A stretch of DNA of 64,000 nt, from assembly GCF_012927275.1 (NCBI RefSeq), contig NZ_JABBGG010000009.1, positions 124,001-188,000 on the forward strand, written 5' to 3'. Source of the DNA: Massilia polaris. GTDB lineage: Bacteria > Pseudomonadota > Gammaproteobacteria > Burkholderiales > Burkholderiaceae_D. The first letter of the stretch is position 1. Every line of letters begins with the position of its first letter. The translations under genes were made by a program, and so were the position numbers. This document shows, piece by piece, positions 44,186-54,422 of the stretch. The notes under the pieces are model-generated. The model ran no database searches. It was given only the letters and a program-made list of their open reading frames with translations, and was not told the DNA's origin.

Positions 44186-45448
44186 CTACTGTGCGAGCGC
44201 CTGTTTGGCCTTGGCCAAATTGCTGCGGTAGCCACCGAGCACGCGCTTACTCTTACCCTGCTTCTCCGCGATCGCAATCGCATTCTCGAACTGCGCCTTG
44301 GCTTCCGCCGCTTTCTTCGCGCCGAGCAGTACCTCGCCATAACTGTCCTGCGCATTATCCGATTGCTCGTGGGTCAGCGCATTCGCCTTGAGCACCAGTT
44401 CAGCCACCTGCGGTTGCTCGCGTTTGCCCAACAACTCGTACCCGATCCGATTGATATCGGCTTCACTGAATTTGCTGGCGCTGATCGCCTCCGCCACCAC
44501 TTTGCCCGCGTCGGCTTCCCGTCCGGCCTTCAGCAATTCCGGAACTCGATCCAATTGGCTGAAGAGCGTGGCGCGCGCCTGCGCGTACAGCCGGCGCTTT
44601 TCCTGATCGCTGGCGAGTGAGATGACCTGCTCGATGGCGGCGATGACGAGCTGGGGCTGCTCAAGTTGGATGTTGTGCCCAGCGTTTGCCGTCACCGTGT
44701 GGACGCCTGTACTGAACTGGCGGAAGAAGTGCTCGTGTAGGCTGCGCCACGCTTTCATGCCCTCCGGGGAGTTAAGGAAGAATTCGGGATTCTCGTGCTT
44801 CATCGACGAGGTAAGGACGGCGACCGGAACATCGGGAAGCGCGCCGGCAGTCGTCAGCCTGCCGCTGTCGAAAATAGCCTGCACATGCTTTAACTCCGCC
44901 TTGAACTTCGGCGGCGTATAGCTCTCGCTCATCTTGATGTCCTGCGCCGTCTTTGCCGGATCGATCTTGCGCAGTTCGACCTCGATGCGTTCGTCGCTGG
45001 CATCGACGAAGACCATGCCCGCCACCTGGGCCGGGTGCTTCGCCGCGAAGTCGCGGATCAGGAAGCCGCCGTACGAATGCCCGACCAGGATGAAGGGCGG
45101 GCGCAGCTGTGCGGCGACGATCATCTGTTCGAGGTCCGTCGTATTGGCCGATACGGTACGCTCGCCCGCGCGAGCCTGCGACTTTCCGTGTCCGGCGCGC
45201 GAGTAGGCGACCACTTGCGCCGACTTGGCAACCGCAGGGGCGACGTTGCGCCACACGGTCAGGTCCGATGCGAAGCCGGATTCGAAAATGACGGTATACG
45301 GGCCTGCGCCCATCCGAACCATATTGACCTGGTGTCCCGCGACGCTGATCATGTCGGCCGGTTCGTTCGCATGGACGGCAGGGGACGTGGACAGGGCGGC
45401 GGCGATAACGGCGGCGCTGAACAGGCGCTTGAGGGGGATGCTCAACAT
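44186..45448 (-). CDS. Exported alpha/beta hydrolase with C-terminal helical repeat region
   Basis: Secreted or periplasmic alpha/beta-fold hydrolase of 420 aa. A signal peptide (FSAAVIAAALSTSPAVHANE) precedes the hydrolase domain. The oxyanion region is YTVIFESGFASDLTVWRNVA, the nucleophile elbow VGHSYGGFLIRDFA, and likely acid and base residues lie in VFVDASDERIE and NAGHNIQLEQP. After about residue 275 comes an alpha-helical TPR-like tail (EAKAQFENAIAIAEKQGKSK), unusual for simple esterases and perhaps for protein contact. The substrate is unknown. It stands alone. Confidence 0.82.
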   Translation of the reverse strand: MLSIPLKRLFSAAVIAAALSTSPAVHANEPADMISVAGHQVNMVRMGAGPYTVIFESGFASDLTVWRNVAPAVAKSAQVVAYSRAGHGKSQARAGERTVSANTTDLEQMIVAAQLRPPFILVGHSYGGFLIRDFAAKHPAQVAGMVFVDASDERIEVELRKIDPAKTAQDIKMSESYTPPKFKAELKHVQAIFDSGRLTTAGALPDVPVAVLTSSMKHENPEFFLNSPEGMKAWRSLHEHFFRQFSTGVHTVTANAGHNIQLEQPQLVIAAIEQVISLASDQEKRRLYAQARATLFSQLDRVPELLKAGREADAGKVVAEAISASKFSEADINRIGYELLGKREQPQVAELVLKANALTHEQSDNAQDSYGEVLLGAKKAAEAKAQFENAIAIAEKQGKSKRVLGGYRSNLAKAKQALAQ

Positions 45449-45757
45449 GGACTCCTTCGTGGGCGGGACGTGGTCGATTCCGGATTGTAGGAGGAGCGAT
45501 GCTTTTCCACTACTGTCAGAAGTGACAGCGCCGGATGGTCCGCTCTCGCCGCGTCAATTGATAGATGTAGTGTGACCATCTGCTCACCGGCGCGACTGAC
45601 CGGTGATCCTCGTCGGCGAGGACGATGTATCCACCATCAGGCCGTAATGCCGCTTAGTTAAGCCCGTCATTACCGCACAGGCGGGAATCGGCATCAAATT
45701 CGGATGTGGCCCGGCTGAATGCTGAGCCTGCCCGTCATCGCCGGTTTGCAGCGAAGG
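45449..45757. other. Intergenic region with a degenerate REP-like hairpin
   Basis: This gap between the alpha/beta hydrolase promoter side and the AraC gene end contains no convincing gene. At about 45664-45689 there is a degenerate single copy of the CGTCATTNCCGC...GCGGGAATC palindrome, related to the doublet at 56825-56904. Confidence 0.5.
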
Positions 45758-46576
45758 TCAAGGCCGGCGGCGCCTGCCTCCGAATTCGCGTGCGTAGGCC
45801 GCGGGCGTCACCCCGACATGCAAGCGGAAGCGCCGAGTGAAATAGCTTTGATCGGCATAACCGACCAGCATCGCGACCTGGGCAAGCGGAATGCCGCCTA
45901 CCCGTATCAGTGCCTGGGCGCGCGCCATGCGCGCCCGTTCCAGAAATGTCATGGCGCTGACACCTGCACTCTGGCGGAACATGCGCGCAAAGTGAAACCG
46001 GCTGACATTTGCCAATGATGCCAGGGTGTCGAGGGTGATATGTTGTTCCAGATTTTCCTGGATATAGTCTTTCACGCGTTGTACGGCGCGTGTGTGCATG
46101 TCGACCGGCACCGGCTGGACCGGCAAGCCTTGACTGTTGAAGCGGCATACTATGTGGCAGGCTAGAGCGCTGGACAGCGCTTGAGTGATGTAGGTCTGCG
46201 CCGGATGGGGCGGTGCTCGCAGCTCATCCAAAAACAAAGTAATGATGCGTTCGACGAAAACATCCTTCCGGCCAAAGCAATTCGGCAGTTCAATCGCAGC
46301 CGGGGGCGCCTTTAGTGCGGACTCGGCCGCATCAAGCAACAGTGTGGGAGGAATACGTACGATCGCGACCGCGCCTGGCTTATCCCATGACCATTTCGAC
46401 TCCATCCCACGCGGATCGAGCGTCACGTTGCCAGGCATCGCTATCGAGGGGTGGGTCTTGCCATCTCGGGCCTGCATCAGACGCACTGTTCCTGATATGC
46501 GCAAGGCGACGACATCATGATCGAGGGCAGGGGAACTTGCGTAGCCATCGCTTTTCCAGTCGTGCCAGTCCACCAC
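45758..46576 (-). CDS. AraC-family transcriptional regulator
   Basis: Regulator of 272 aa. The C-terminal AraC domain (about residues 170-268) has both helix-turn-helix motifs: HITLDTLASLANVSRFHFAR and LAQVAMLVGYADQSYFTRRF, then the typical FRLHVGVTPAAYAREF. The N-terminal effector domain is not clearly assignable (HDVVALRISGTVRLMQAR). The neighbouring esterase gene is broken, so if the regulator once served it, its target is lost. Start at 46576 is the first methionine; an upstream alternative is not evident. Confidence 0.9.
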   Translation of the reverse strand: MVDWHDWKSDGYASSPALDHDVVALRISGTVRLMQARDGKTHPSIAMPGNVTLDPRGMESKWSWDKPGAVAIVRIPPTLLLDAAESALKAPPAAIELPNCFGRKDVFVERIITLFLDELRAPPHPAQTYITQALSSALACHIVCRFNSQGLPVQPVPVDMHTRAVQRVKDYIQENLEQHITLDTLASLANVSRFHFARMFRQSAGVSAMTFLERARMARAQALIRVGGIPLAQVAMLVGYADQSYFTRRFRLHVGVTPAAYAREFGGRRRRP

Positions 46577-46644
46577 AACACCGTGCCAGTCACGATAGAG
46601 CAGACAGTTGTTAGAGCAGACAAGTTGTTAGCGCAACATTGCCG

Positions 46645-46822
46645 TCAGGAACTGCATTGTCCGGCTGATCGAGAGCCATGAAGCTGTCGCTCATGCGGCG
46701 GCTTGTCTCGGATGTCCGCTTCGATCACGTACAGTTCACCGATTCGACATAACGCTTCGGTCGTCAGTGCCGATGGCTGGCTGCGATCATGTGCGCCCAC
46801 AACCTGCGGCCGGCCCTGGCGC
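46645..46822 (-). mobile_element. IS66 transposase (TnpC) remnant
   Basis: On the minus strand this piece encodes TTEALCRIGELYVIEADIRD followed by KPPHERQ. This closely resembles the inner part of IS66 TnpC proteins (EALRRIxxLYxIExxIRGxPPxxR). Both the DDE core and the element ends are missing; only about 50 codons can be recognised. It directly abuts the truncated esterase, so an IS66 insertion followed by deletion probably destroyed that gene. Limits are approximate. Confidence 0.65.
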
Positions 46823-46823
46823 A

Positions 46824-47099
46824 CTACTGCGACGGCATGATCTCTTCGACACCGTGCATGCCGGTTCCGAGCCGCCTGGCGATGCTGCGGATCAGTGGGA
46901 ACGCGTAGTCGGCGTCGGTGACGCATACGACGGGATAGCGCCTGGTCGATTTTTCGTACGATGGGGGCAGGCTCACGAACAGCTGATAGTCCCGATTGAG
47001 GCGGATGGCCCGGACATCGACTACCTCGGTGCTTTTCATGAGGTAAGGCGTTTTGTCGGCAGCGTGTGCGGAATTGGTCAGGCCGACGAGGCTAAACAT
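46824..47099 (-). pseudogene. Truncated exported esterase (alpha/beta hydrolase, Fes/IroE-like)
   Basis: Only 91 codons remain. They start in a signal-peptide-like segment (MFSLVGLTNSAHAADK) and continue with the N-terminal strand pattern of putative esterases (YQLFVSLPPSYEKSTRRYPV, VVCVTDADYAFPL, IARRLG). The frame then ends at EEIMPSQ, before any nucleophile Ser motif. Sequence upstream of the ATG stays in frame and hydrophobic (SSLIAAL) without a start codon, so the 5' end may also be damaged. IS66-derived sequence follows immediately. Confidence 0.68.
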
Positions 47100-47190
47100 C
47101 AGGGCTGCGATTAACGAAGAATTCCAGGTTGCTCCGACAGTTTGGATGTTCGCACCTTAGCTGTCTTGGCAGAGCCTGTCAAAAGGCCAG

Positions 47191-47745
47191 TCAGGCCGTC
47201 CGGGCTTTCCAGTCCCGCCTCAGCAAGCCATACAGCGCGGAGTCGCAGACTTCTCCGCCGACGATCCAGCGCTCGCGCAGCAGGCCCTCGCAGACAAAGC
47301 CTAAACGTTCGAGGCACCCTCGTGACGCCGCGTTGCGCGGGTCGATATCGGCTTCGAGGCGATTCAGGTCGAGGTCATCGAAGCAGTGCGCCAGTAAGGC
47401 GCTGAGCGCTTCATTCATGTAACCCTTACCCCAGTGCTGCCGTTGCAGTGCGTAGCCGATTTCGGCGCGGCGGTTCTGCCGGTGCAGCGCGAACAGGGTG
47501 CAGTTACCGATCAGGTGCTGGGTTTCGTTCAATACGATCGCGAAGCGGACGTAGTCGCCGCGTTCGAATGCGGCTGCGTCGTCATCGACCTGGCGCGTGG
47601 CGCGCTCAGGATCGGTCCACGGCGGTTCGCTGAAGTAGCGCATCACCTCCGCATCCGAATGCAGGGCGAATAACGCGTCCTCGTCGCCCCTGCACGGCGG
47701 GCGCAGGGTGAGGCGTGTTGTAGAAATGGTCTTAGAACTGGCCAT
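47191..47745 (-). CDS. GNAT N-acetyltransferase (RimJ/RimL type)
   Basis: Acetyl-CoA-dependent N-acetyltransferase of 184 aa. The N-terminus STTRLTLRPPCRGDEDALFA and the acetyl-CoA-binding loop with preceding strand RAEIGYALQRQHWGKGYMNE, then LNRLEADIDPRNAASRGCLE with ERLGF, are characteristic of the RimJ/RimL group acting on ribosomal proteins, antibiotics or amino acids. The substrate is not evident. It lies between the esterase remnant and the LysR gene as a single gene. Confidence 0.9.
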   Translation of the reverse strand: MASSKTISTTRLTLRPPCRGDEDALFALHSDAEVMRYFSEPPWTDPERATRQVDDDAAAFERGDYVRFAIVLNETQHLIGNCTLFALHRQNRRAEIGYALQRQHWGKGYMNEALSALLAHCFDDLDLNRLEADIDPRNAASRGCLERLGFVCEGLLRERWIVGGEVCDSALYGLLRRDWKARTA

Positions 47746-47775
47746 GGCTGTAATGTTAGATCGGCTGCTGGTGGG

Positions 47776-48678
47776 CTAAGGCGGTGTGGGATTCAGGATA
47801 TTCAGGAATGCGCGTATGACCGGTGCGTCATCCTGCGTCGTGTATGCAATGTACAGGTTTGCCGACGGCGGATTGGTTTTGATGGGCAGGAAGCGTACGC
47901 CCGGCCAGCCGATCCTGCCGGTCGTCTCGGGCATCAGCGCGACGCCAAGGCCGACGCCGACCATCGCCAGCAAGGTCTGCGGCTCGTTCGCTTCCTGGAA
48001 AATCGTCGGCTGGAAGCCCGCGTTGACGCAGCACTGGATCAGGTAGCGCGGGAAGGCCGACTTGTCGAGGGCCAGGGTCAGCATTGGCTCGTTGGCCAGG
48101 TCCGTCAGCTCGATGTGCGGACGCGTGGCCAGCGGGTGGTGCTCGTTCACCGCCACGCACACGTTCTCGCGGAAGCACAGCTCCTGGCGCAGGTTGTCGT
48201 TCCTTAGCTCGTCGTCGTTCATCTTCGGCTCGCGCCAGAATCCAACGTCGATCTGCTTGGCGCGCAGCGCTTCATATTGGACGGTCGGGCCCAGCTCGTG
48301 CAGCGTCCACGTCACGCGCGGGAATTTGGTCTGGAATTCTTCCAGCAGGCTCGGGATCGGGCCCCACATCGCGGACCCCACGATGCCGACCCGCAGCCGG
48401 CCGACTTCACCACGGTCGATCTGGCGGATCGTGTCGATCGTCATCCGCATCTTGGCCAGCATGTCGGACGCTTCGCCCATCAGCGCCTTGCCCGCCACCG
48501 TCAGCTCAAAGGTGCGGGTGGTGCGGGCGAACAGCTTCACGCCAAGTTCGCTCTCCAGCTTCATGATCTGCTGCGACAGCGGAGGCTGCGAGATGTGCAG
48601 GCGTTCAGCCGCACGGCTGAAGCTTTTTTCTTCAGCGACGGCGAGGAAGTACTTCAGCTGCTTGAGGTCGATCGACAT
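47776..48678 (-). CDS. LysR-family regulator linked to pseudouridine genes
   Basis: LysR regulator of 300 aa. The winged helix reads LKQLKYFLAVAEEKSFSRAA and HISQPPLSQQIMKLESELGV; the effector domain follows. It is only 15 bases downstream of psuG on the same strand and so appears to be the third gene of psuK-psuG-lysR. Control of pseudouridine catabolism is a reasonable guess, though it is also possible that it is only co-transcribed. Family features resemble BenM/CatR-type regulators. Confidence 0.9.
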   Translation of the reverse strand: MSIDLKQLKYFLAVAEEKSFSRAAERLHISQPPLSQQIMKLESELGVKLFARTTRTFELTVAGKALMGEASDMLAKMRMTIDTIRQIDRGEVGRLRVGIVGSAMWGPIPSLLEEFQTKFPRVTWTLHELGPTVQYEALRAKQIDVGFWREPKMNDDELRNDNLRQELCFRENVCVAVNEHHPLATRPHIELTDLANEPMLTLALDKSAFPRYLIQCCVNAGFQPTIFQEANEPQTLLAMVGVGLGVALMPETTGRIGWPGVRFLPIKTNPPSANLYIAYTTQDDAPVIRAFLNILNPTPP

Positions 48679-48693
48679 TACGGTGTTTCCTGG

Positions 48694-49625
<932 letters not shown>

Positions 49626-49629
<4 letters not shown>

Positions 49630-50807
49630 TCCTGGTAAAGGGCGTTGAACGGCTGGCCGTCCGCCGTGGGAAGGGGGGCCGCGATCGCGTCGAGCGTATC
49701 GGGGGCGAGGGAAGGGCAGACGGTCTGGGCGCAGGCCACGGTCATCGCGGACAGGACCAGGCCGCGGCGGCACGCGAGGGCGAGGTCGTCGCTGCCCTGG
49801 TAAAGGGTCCAGCTGACGGCCGCTGCGAAGGCGTCGCCCGCGCCGGTTACGTCGACGACGGTGGCGTCGAGGGCGTCAAGGTGGGCGATGCCGCCTGGGC
49901 TGGTGTGGCTGACGCCGCGGGCGCCGCGCGTGACGATGATGTCTTGCGCGCCCTGCGCCTGGATCGTGGCGCAGGCTGTCGCCAGCGCGGCAGCGGAGCC
50001 GACCGCGTGGCCGACCCGCGTTTCCAGTTCGCCTTCGTTCAGGATCAACAGGCGAACGCCGGCCAGGCTGGCGGGCAGGCGGTCCATTTTCGGCTGCGAC
50101 ACGGCGACCACGATGAGCGGCACGCCGAAGCGCTCGGCATCGTCGAGGAGCGACCGCAGCGTGTCGATCGGAAGGTTCATGTCGGCCACGGTGAGCGCAG
50201 CGTTGGCGCGCTGCTGCTGCGTGCGGGAGAGGGCGTCCGGCGTGAGCTGGTCGTACAGGGCCATGTCGGCGAGGGCCAGCAGCATGTCGCCTTGCTGGTC
50301 GAGCACCGCGGTGTAGGTGCCGCTGCCGGTGCCGGCCAACCGCAGGCTGCCGCCCGTGTCGATACCGACGGCTTCGGCCTGCGCCATCAGCGCGGCGCCG
50401 GATGCGTCATCGCCGACCGCCGTGATCAGGCCGGCCGGCGTGCCGAGGCGCGCCAGGTTCTCGGCGATGTTGCGGGCGACGCCGCCGAACGACTCGTGCT
50501 GGCGGGCCGGGTTCGAGGTGCCCATCTGGACGGCGCCGAGGGAGCGCAGCTTGCGGTCGAGGTTGGCCGCGCCGATGCACATGATGGCGCGCCGGTCGGC
50601 CAGCACATAGGCCCGGCCGAGCAGGCGGCGTTCGCGGATCAGGCCCGCGATGTGGCCGGCGACGGCGGAACGCGACAAGCCGAGCTGCACGCCGAGGTCG
50701 TGCTGCGAGATGAAAGGGTTTGCGCGGATCAGTTCGAACAACTGGTCCTTTTTGGAAAGGTCGGTCACATGAGCAGTCGTTAAACAAGTGTTTGAAATGG
50801 TAGACAT
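49626..50807 (-). CDS. psuK: Pseudouridine kinase with N-terminal helix-turn-helix
   Basis: PfkB-family kinase that phosphorylates pseudouridine for PsuG. From the ATG at 50807 the protein has 393 aa. A winged helix-turn-helix occupies residues about 15-70 ([33 protein letters not shown]), as in other PsuK/YeiI-type proteins. The kinase domain has [14 protein letters not shown], the ribose-binding [16 protein letters not shown] and the catalytic [15 protein letters not shown]. The open frame continues upstream to 50912 with no family sequence. The DNA-binding domain suggests that the kinase may also act as a regulator. Confidence 0.93.
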
Positions 50808-50926
50808 TTGTTTGCGCGAAGTCAATCGACTTTTCCCACCGGCTGCACCAATCTGTGGGCAAACGAACGGTTGGGCCGGGAATAAATCCAGATACTTGAT
50901 GGACGCCGCCATATACTGCCAGGAAC

Positions 50927-51115
50927 ATGATGAACAAGACCACTGCCGGCCTCCAGCCGAATTCCCGCATCGAGGCCGAGATCCAGCGCGAGCGCAACGA
51001 GCGCCTGCACAATGACGACGTCAAGACCGGCGCGAACGCCGGCGACGATGTCCGCATCAAGGATGCGCGCGAAAACGACAGCTCGACCAAGCTGCACCGT
51101 CCGCAGGGACGCTGA
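50927..51115 (+). CDS. Small charged hypothetical protein
   Basis: A 62 aa reading frame rich in Arg, Asp, Glu and Asn (IEAEIQRERNERLHNDDVKT), probably soluble and partly helical. AGGAA precedes the two adjacent ATG codons (50927 and 50930). It lies in the gap between psuK and the PNP operon control region. No family is recognised. Its composition is unlike a shadow frame, and a -10-like TATACT lies 12 bases ahead, so it is probably expressed. Confidence 0.5.
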   Translation: MMNKTTAGLQPNSRIEAEIQRERNERLHNDDVKTGANAGDDVRIKDARENDSSTKLHRPQGR

Positions 51116-51196
51116 TCCGGCCAAACTGGCGCCGCCGCCCCGGCTGCGCCCGCATTGATTGTTGAGCCCTGGCTGACCGCAACAGGGCGATCTCGA

Positions 51197-51223
51197 CTAT
51201 TTATATCTCAGCCATATAAATAG
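51197..51223. promoter_or_regulatory. Shared palindromic operator, copy B (upstream of the PNP-deo operon)
   Basis: CTATTTATAT-N7-ATATAAATAG is a perfect palindrome with 10-base arms, 172 bases before the PNP start codon. As in copy A, TATTTG starts exactly 15 bases after the core arm, and AATGCATAGT follows; TTTGCC and CATAGT/TATAAT could serve as promoter elements. This is the best of the three copies. The bound protein is not known. Confidence 0.75.
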
Positions 51224-51395
51224 TGAAGAAAAATGGTATTTGCCATACATATCGAGAATAATGCATAGTTATAATGTCTAGCAAGCCCATTCCCACTACC
51301 GCAGTACGGACCCATGTGTCCGGCGACTGCCGTATTCGCATGACCGGCACGACCGGGCCGCTACCACCTCAACGCCGAAAACATCAAGGAAGACC

Positions 51396-52238
51396 ATGTC
51401 CAACAATACCCCTTTTGAAGCCGTCGATATCATCAAAGCCCGCAAGCCCGGTTTCGCGCCGCGCGTGGCCATGATCCTCGGTTCCGGACTGGGCGTGCTG
51501 GCCGAGCAGATGACCGACGCCGTTTCGATCGGCTTCGACGAACTGCCAGGCTTCCCGATCAGCACCGTGCACGGCCACGCCGGCGAACTGGTGCTCGGCA
51601 CGCTGGCGGGCGTGGAGGTGGCATGCATGAAGGGCCGCGGCCACTTCTACGAAGGCTACGGCATGGGCGTGATGACCAGCGCCGTGCGCACCATGAAGCT
51701 GCTCGGCTGCGAGATGCTGTTCGTGACCAATGCCGCCGGTTCGCTGCGTCCTGAAGTCGACGCGGGCAGCCTGGTGGTCATCACCGACCATATCAACCTG
51801 CTGCCGGGCACCCCGATGATCGGCGCGAACGACGACCGCTTCGGTCCGCGCTTCTTTAGCATGTCCAACGCCTACGACGCGGACATCCGCAACGTCGTCA
51901 AGGACACCGCCGCGGCAAACGGCATCACGCTGCACGAAGGCGTGTTCGTCGCCTACCCTGGCCCTAACTTCGAAACCGCCGCCGAGATCCGCATGATGTC
52001 GCGCCTGGGCGCCGACACGGTCGGCATGTCGGTGGTGCCTGAAGTGATTTCGGCGCGCCACTGCGGCCTGAGGGTGGCCGGCGTTTCGGTTATCACCAAC
52101 CTGGCCGAAGGCCTGTCGCCGTTCCAGCTGTCGCACGAGCAGACCCTGAAGTACGCCTCCATCGGCGCCAAGGACCTGGTCGCGCTGATCCTGGCGTTCC
52201 TGGCACGCGTGGCGAAAGAGCCACGCGCCGCAACCTGA
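51396..52238 (+). CDS. Purine nucleoside phosphorylase (trimeric, PunA/XapA type)
   Basis: Phosphorolyses inosine, guanosine and deoxy forms to base and (deoxy)ribose 1-phosphate. The 280 aa protein belongs to the trimeric PNP group rather than E. coli DeoD. Characteristic parts are VAMILGSGLGVLAEQ, GRGHFYEGY, FVTNAAGSLRPEV, ITDHINLLPGTPMIG, GVFVAYPGPNFETAAEIRMM and the base-site VISVITNLAEG-like GVSVITNLAEGLSP. It is the first gene of PNP-deoB-deoC-ALDH16-deoA-cdd, under the palindromic operator at 51197. Confidence 0.95.
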   Translation: MSNNTPFEAVDIIKARKPGFAPRVAMILGSGLGVLAEQMTDAVSIGFDELPGFPISTVHGHAGELVLGTLAGVEVACMKGRGHFYEGYGMGVMTSAVRTMKLLGCEMLFVTNAAGSLRPEVDAGSLVVITDHINLLPGTPMIGANDDRFGPRFFSMSNAYDADIRNVVKDTAAANGITLHEGVFVAYPGPNFETAAEIRMMSRLGADTVGMSVVPEVISARHCGLRVAGVSVITNLAEGLSPFQLSHEQTLKYASIGAKDLVALILAFLARVAKEPRAAT

Positions 52239-52262
52239 CCCATTTTTATATCGAGCGATACC

Positions 52263-53456
52263 ATGTCCCGCGCATTCATCCTCCTGCTTGACTCATTCGG
52301 CCTCGGGGCCACGCCGGACGCCGTCACCTACGGCGACGTCGGCGCCAACACCTTCGGCCATATCGCCGAGTGGGCCGCCAAAGAAGGCAAGCCGATGTCG
52401 CTGCCTAACCTGGAACGCCTCGGCCTCGCGGCTGCCGCCCACAAGGCGAGCGGCGAGTGGGCCGCCGGCTTCGACCAGCGCGACGGCTTCACCGGCGCCT
52501 GGAGCGCGGCGCGCGAGCGCTCGACCGGCAAGGACACCCAGAGCGGCCACTGGGAAATCGCCGGCGTGCCGGTCGATTTCGACTGGGGCTACTTCCCGCG
52601 CACCGTGCCGTCGTTCCCGAAAGAGCTGACCGACAAGCTGCAGCAACTGAGCGGCGTGCCTGGCTTCCTCGGCAACTGCCACGCATCGGGCACCGAGATC
52701 ATCAACCTGCACGGCGACGAATCCGTCGCCACCGGCAAGCCGATCCTGTACACCTCGTCCGACTCGGTGTTCCAGATCGCGGCCCACGAAGAGCACTTCG
52801 GCCTCGACAAGCTGTACGCGATGTGCGAAGCGGCGTATGAGCTGGTCAAGCCGTACAACATCGGCCGCGTCATCGCGCGCCCGTTCGTCGGCGCGAACGG
52901 CGACTATCGCCGCACCAGCAACCGCCACGACTACGCGGTGCCGCCGCCAGCCAAGACGCTGCTCGACCACGTCAAGGAAGAGGGCGGCGAGGTTGTCGCG
53001 CTGGGCAAGATCAGCGATATCTTCGCAGCCCAGGGCGTGTCGCGCATGGTCAAGGGCGCCGACAACATGGCCTTGTTCGACGCGCTGCTGAAGGTCACCG
53101 ATGAAGTCGGCGACAAGTCGCTGACCTTCGTGAACTTCGTCGACTTCGACATGATGTTCGGCCACCGCCGCGACATCAAGGGCTACTCGAACGCGCTGCA
53201 CGAACTCGACGCGCGCCTGCCGGAGTTCATCGCCAAACTGAAGGAGGGCGACATGGTTGTCGTCACCGCCGACCACGGCTGCGACCCGAGCTGGCCTGGT
53301 TCGGACCATACCCGCGAACACATCCCGATGATTTTCTTCGGCCCGGCTGTCAAGCCGCAGGAACTGCCGATCTCCGAAACCTTCGCCGACATCGGCGCCA
53401 CGCTGGCCAGGCATCTCGGCGTCACACCACTTTCCAACGGAACCAGTCTGCTATGA
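52263..53456 (+). CDS. deoB: Phosphopentomutase
   Basis: Interconverts (deoxy)ribose 1- and 5-phosphates (397 aa). Alkaline-phosphatase-superfamily metal-binding segments are FILLLDSFGLGATPDA, VTADHGCDPSWPGSDHTREH, and the phosphorylated Thr region AARERSTGKDTQSGHWEIAG; FVNFVDFDMMFGHRRDIKGY is also typical. It follows PNP after 24 bases and overlaps deoC by 4 bases. Converts PNP and DeoA products into the substrate of DeoC. Confidence 0.97.
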   Translation: MSRAFILLLDSFGLGATPDAVTYGDVGANTFGHIAEWAAKEGKPMSLPNLERLGLAAAAHKASGEWAAGFDQRDGFTGAWSAARERSTGKDTQSGHWEIAGVPVDFDWGYFPRTVPSFPKELTDKLQQLSGVPGFLGNCHASGTEIINLHGDESVATGKPILYTSSDSVFQIAAHEEHFGLDKLYAMCEAAYELVKPYNIGRVIARPFVGANGDYRRTSNRHDYAVPPPAKTLLDHVKEEGGEVVALGKISDIFAAQGVSRMVKGADNMALFDALLKVTDEVGDKSLTFVNFVDFDMMFGHRRDIKGYSNALHELDARLPEFIAKLKEGDMVVVTADHGCDPSWPGSDHTREHIPMIFFGPAVKPQELPISETFADIGATLARHLGVTPLSNGTSLL

Positions 53457-54409
53457 CCCATAACTCCGCATTCAAACGCAATGAGGCCGCCGGCCTCGAC
53501 CTCGGCTGGGTCAACCAGATCAAAGTCAACCGCAACGCCGCCGACCGCCGCGCCGCCAGCCTGGCGAACCGCCGCACCGTCAAGAAGGAATACCAGGCTG
53601 CGTGGCTGGTCAAGGCGATCCAGTGCATCGACCTGACCACCCTCGGCGGCGACGATACGCCGGGCCGCGTCGAGCGCCTGTGCATGAAGGCGCTGCGCCC
53701 GCTGCGCACCGACCTGATGGACGCGCTGGGCGTGCAGGGGCTGACCACCGGCGCCGTGTGCGTGTACCACGAGATGATCGCGCCCGCGCTCAAGGTACTG
53801 AACGGCCGCTTGCCGATCGCCGCCGTGTCGACCGCGTTCCCGGCCGGCCTGTCGAGTTTAGAGACCAAGCTGCGCGAGATCGAGCTGTCGGTCGCCGCAG
53901 GCGCCACCGAAATCGACATCGTCATCACCCGCCAGCACGTCCTGACCGGCAACTGGACGGCGCTGTACGATGAGATGCTGGCCTACCGCAAGGCTTGCGG
54001 CGATGCCCACGTCAAGGCGATCCTCGCCACCGGCGACCTGGTCACGCTCGAAAACGTCGCCAAGGCGTCGTGGGTCTGCATGATGGCGGGCTCCGACTTC
54101 ATCAAGACCTCGACCGGCAAGGAAGGCGTCAACGCCACCATCCCGGTATCGCTGGTGATGGTGCGGGCGATCCGCGAATACTACGAACAGACCGGCTTCC
54201 AGGTTGGCTACAAGCCGGCCGGCGGCGTCAGCACCGCGAAGAGCGCGCTGCAGTACCTGACCGTCATGAAGGAAGAACTGGGCAATGAATGGCTGGAACC
54301 CCACCTGTTCCGCATCGGTGCTTCGAGCCTGCTGACCGACATCGAGCGCCAGCTCGAACACTACGTCACTGGTAACTACTCGGCGAGCCACCGCCACGCG
54401 CAACCTTAA
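53453..54409 (+). CDS. deoC: Deoxyribose-phosphate aldolase
   Basis: Class I aldolase that splits deoxyribose 5-phosphate into acetaldehyde and glyceraldehyde 3-phosphate. The Schiff-base Lys is in SDFIKTSTGKEGV, the proton-relay Lys in VGYKPAGGVS, and the acidic partner region in EIDIVITRQHVLTG. At 318 aa it is longer than E. coli DeoC (259 aa), with an N-terminal extension of about 50 residues, as in mammalian-type DeoC proteins. It overlaps deoB by 4 bases. The acetaldehyde is probably taken by the next gene's product. Confidence 0.96.
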   Translation: MTHNSAFKRNEAAGLDLGWVNQIKVNRNAADRRAASLANRRTVKKEYQAAWLVKAIQCIDLTTLGGDDTPGRVERLCMKALRPLRTDLMDALGVQGLTTGAVCVYHEMIAPALKVLNGRLPIAAVSTAFPAGLSSLETKLREIELSVAAGATEIDIVITRQHVLTGNWTALYDEMLAYRKACGDAHVKAILATGDLVTLENVAKASWVCMMAGSDFIKTSTGKEGVNATIPVSLVMVRAIREYYEQTGFQVGYKPAGGVSTAKSALQYLTVMKEELGNEWLEPHLFRIGASSLLTDIERQLEHYVTGNYSASHRHAQP

Positions 54410-54422
54410 ACACGGATTCGTC

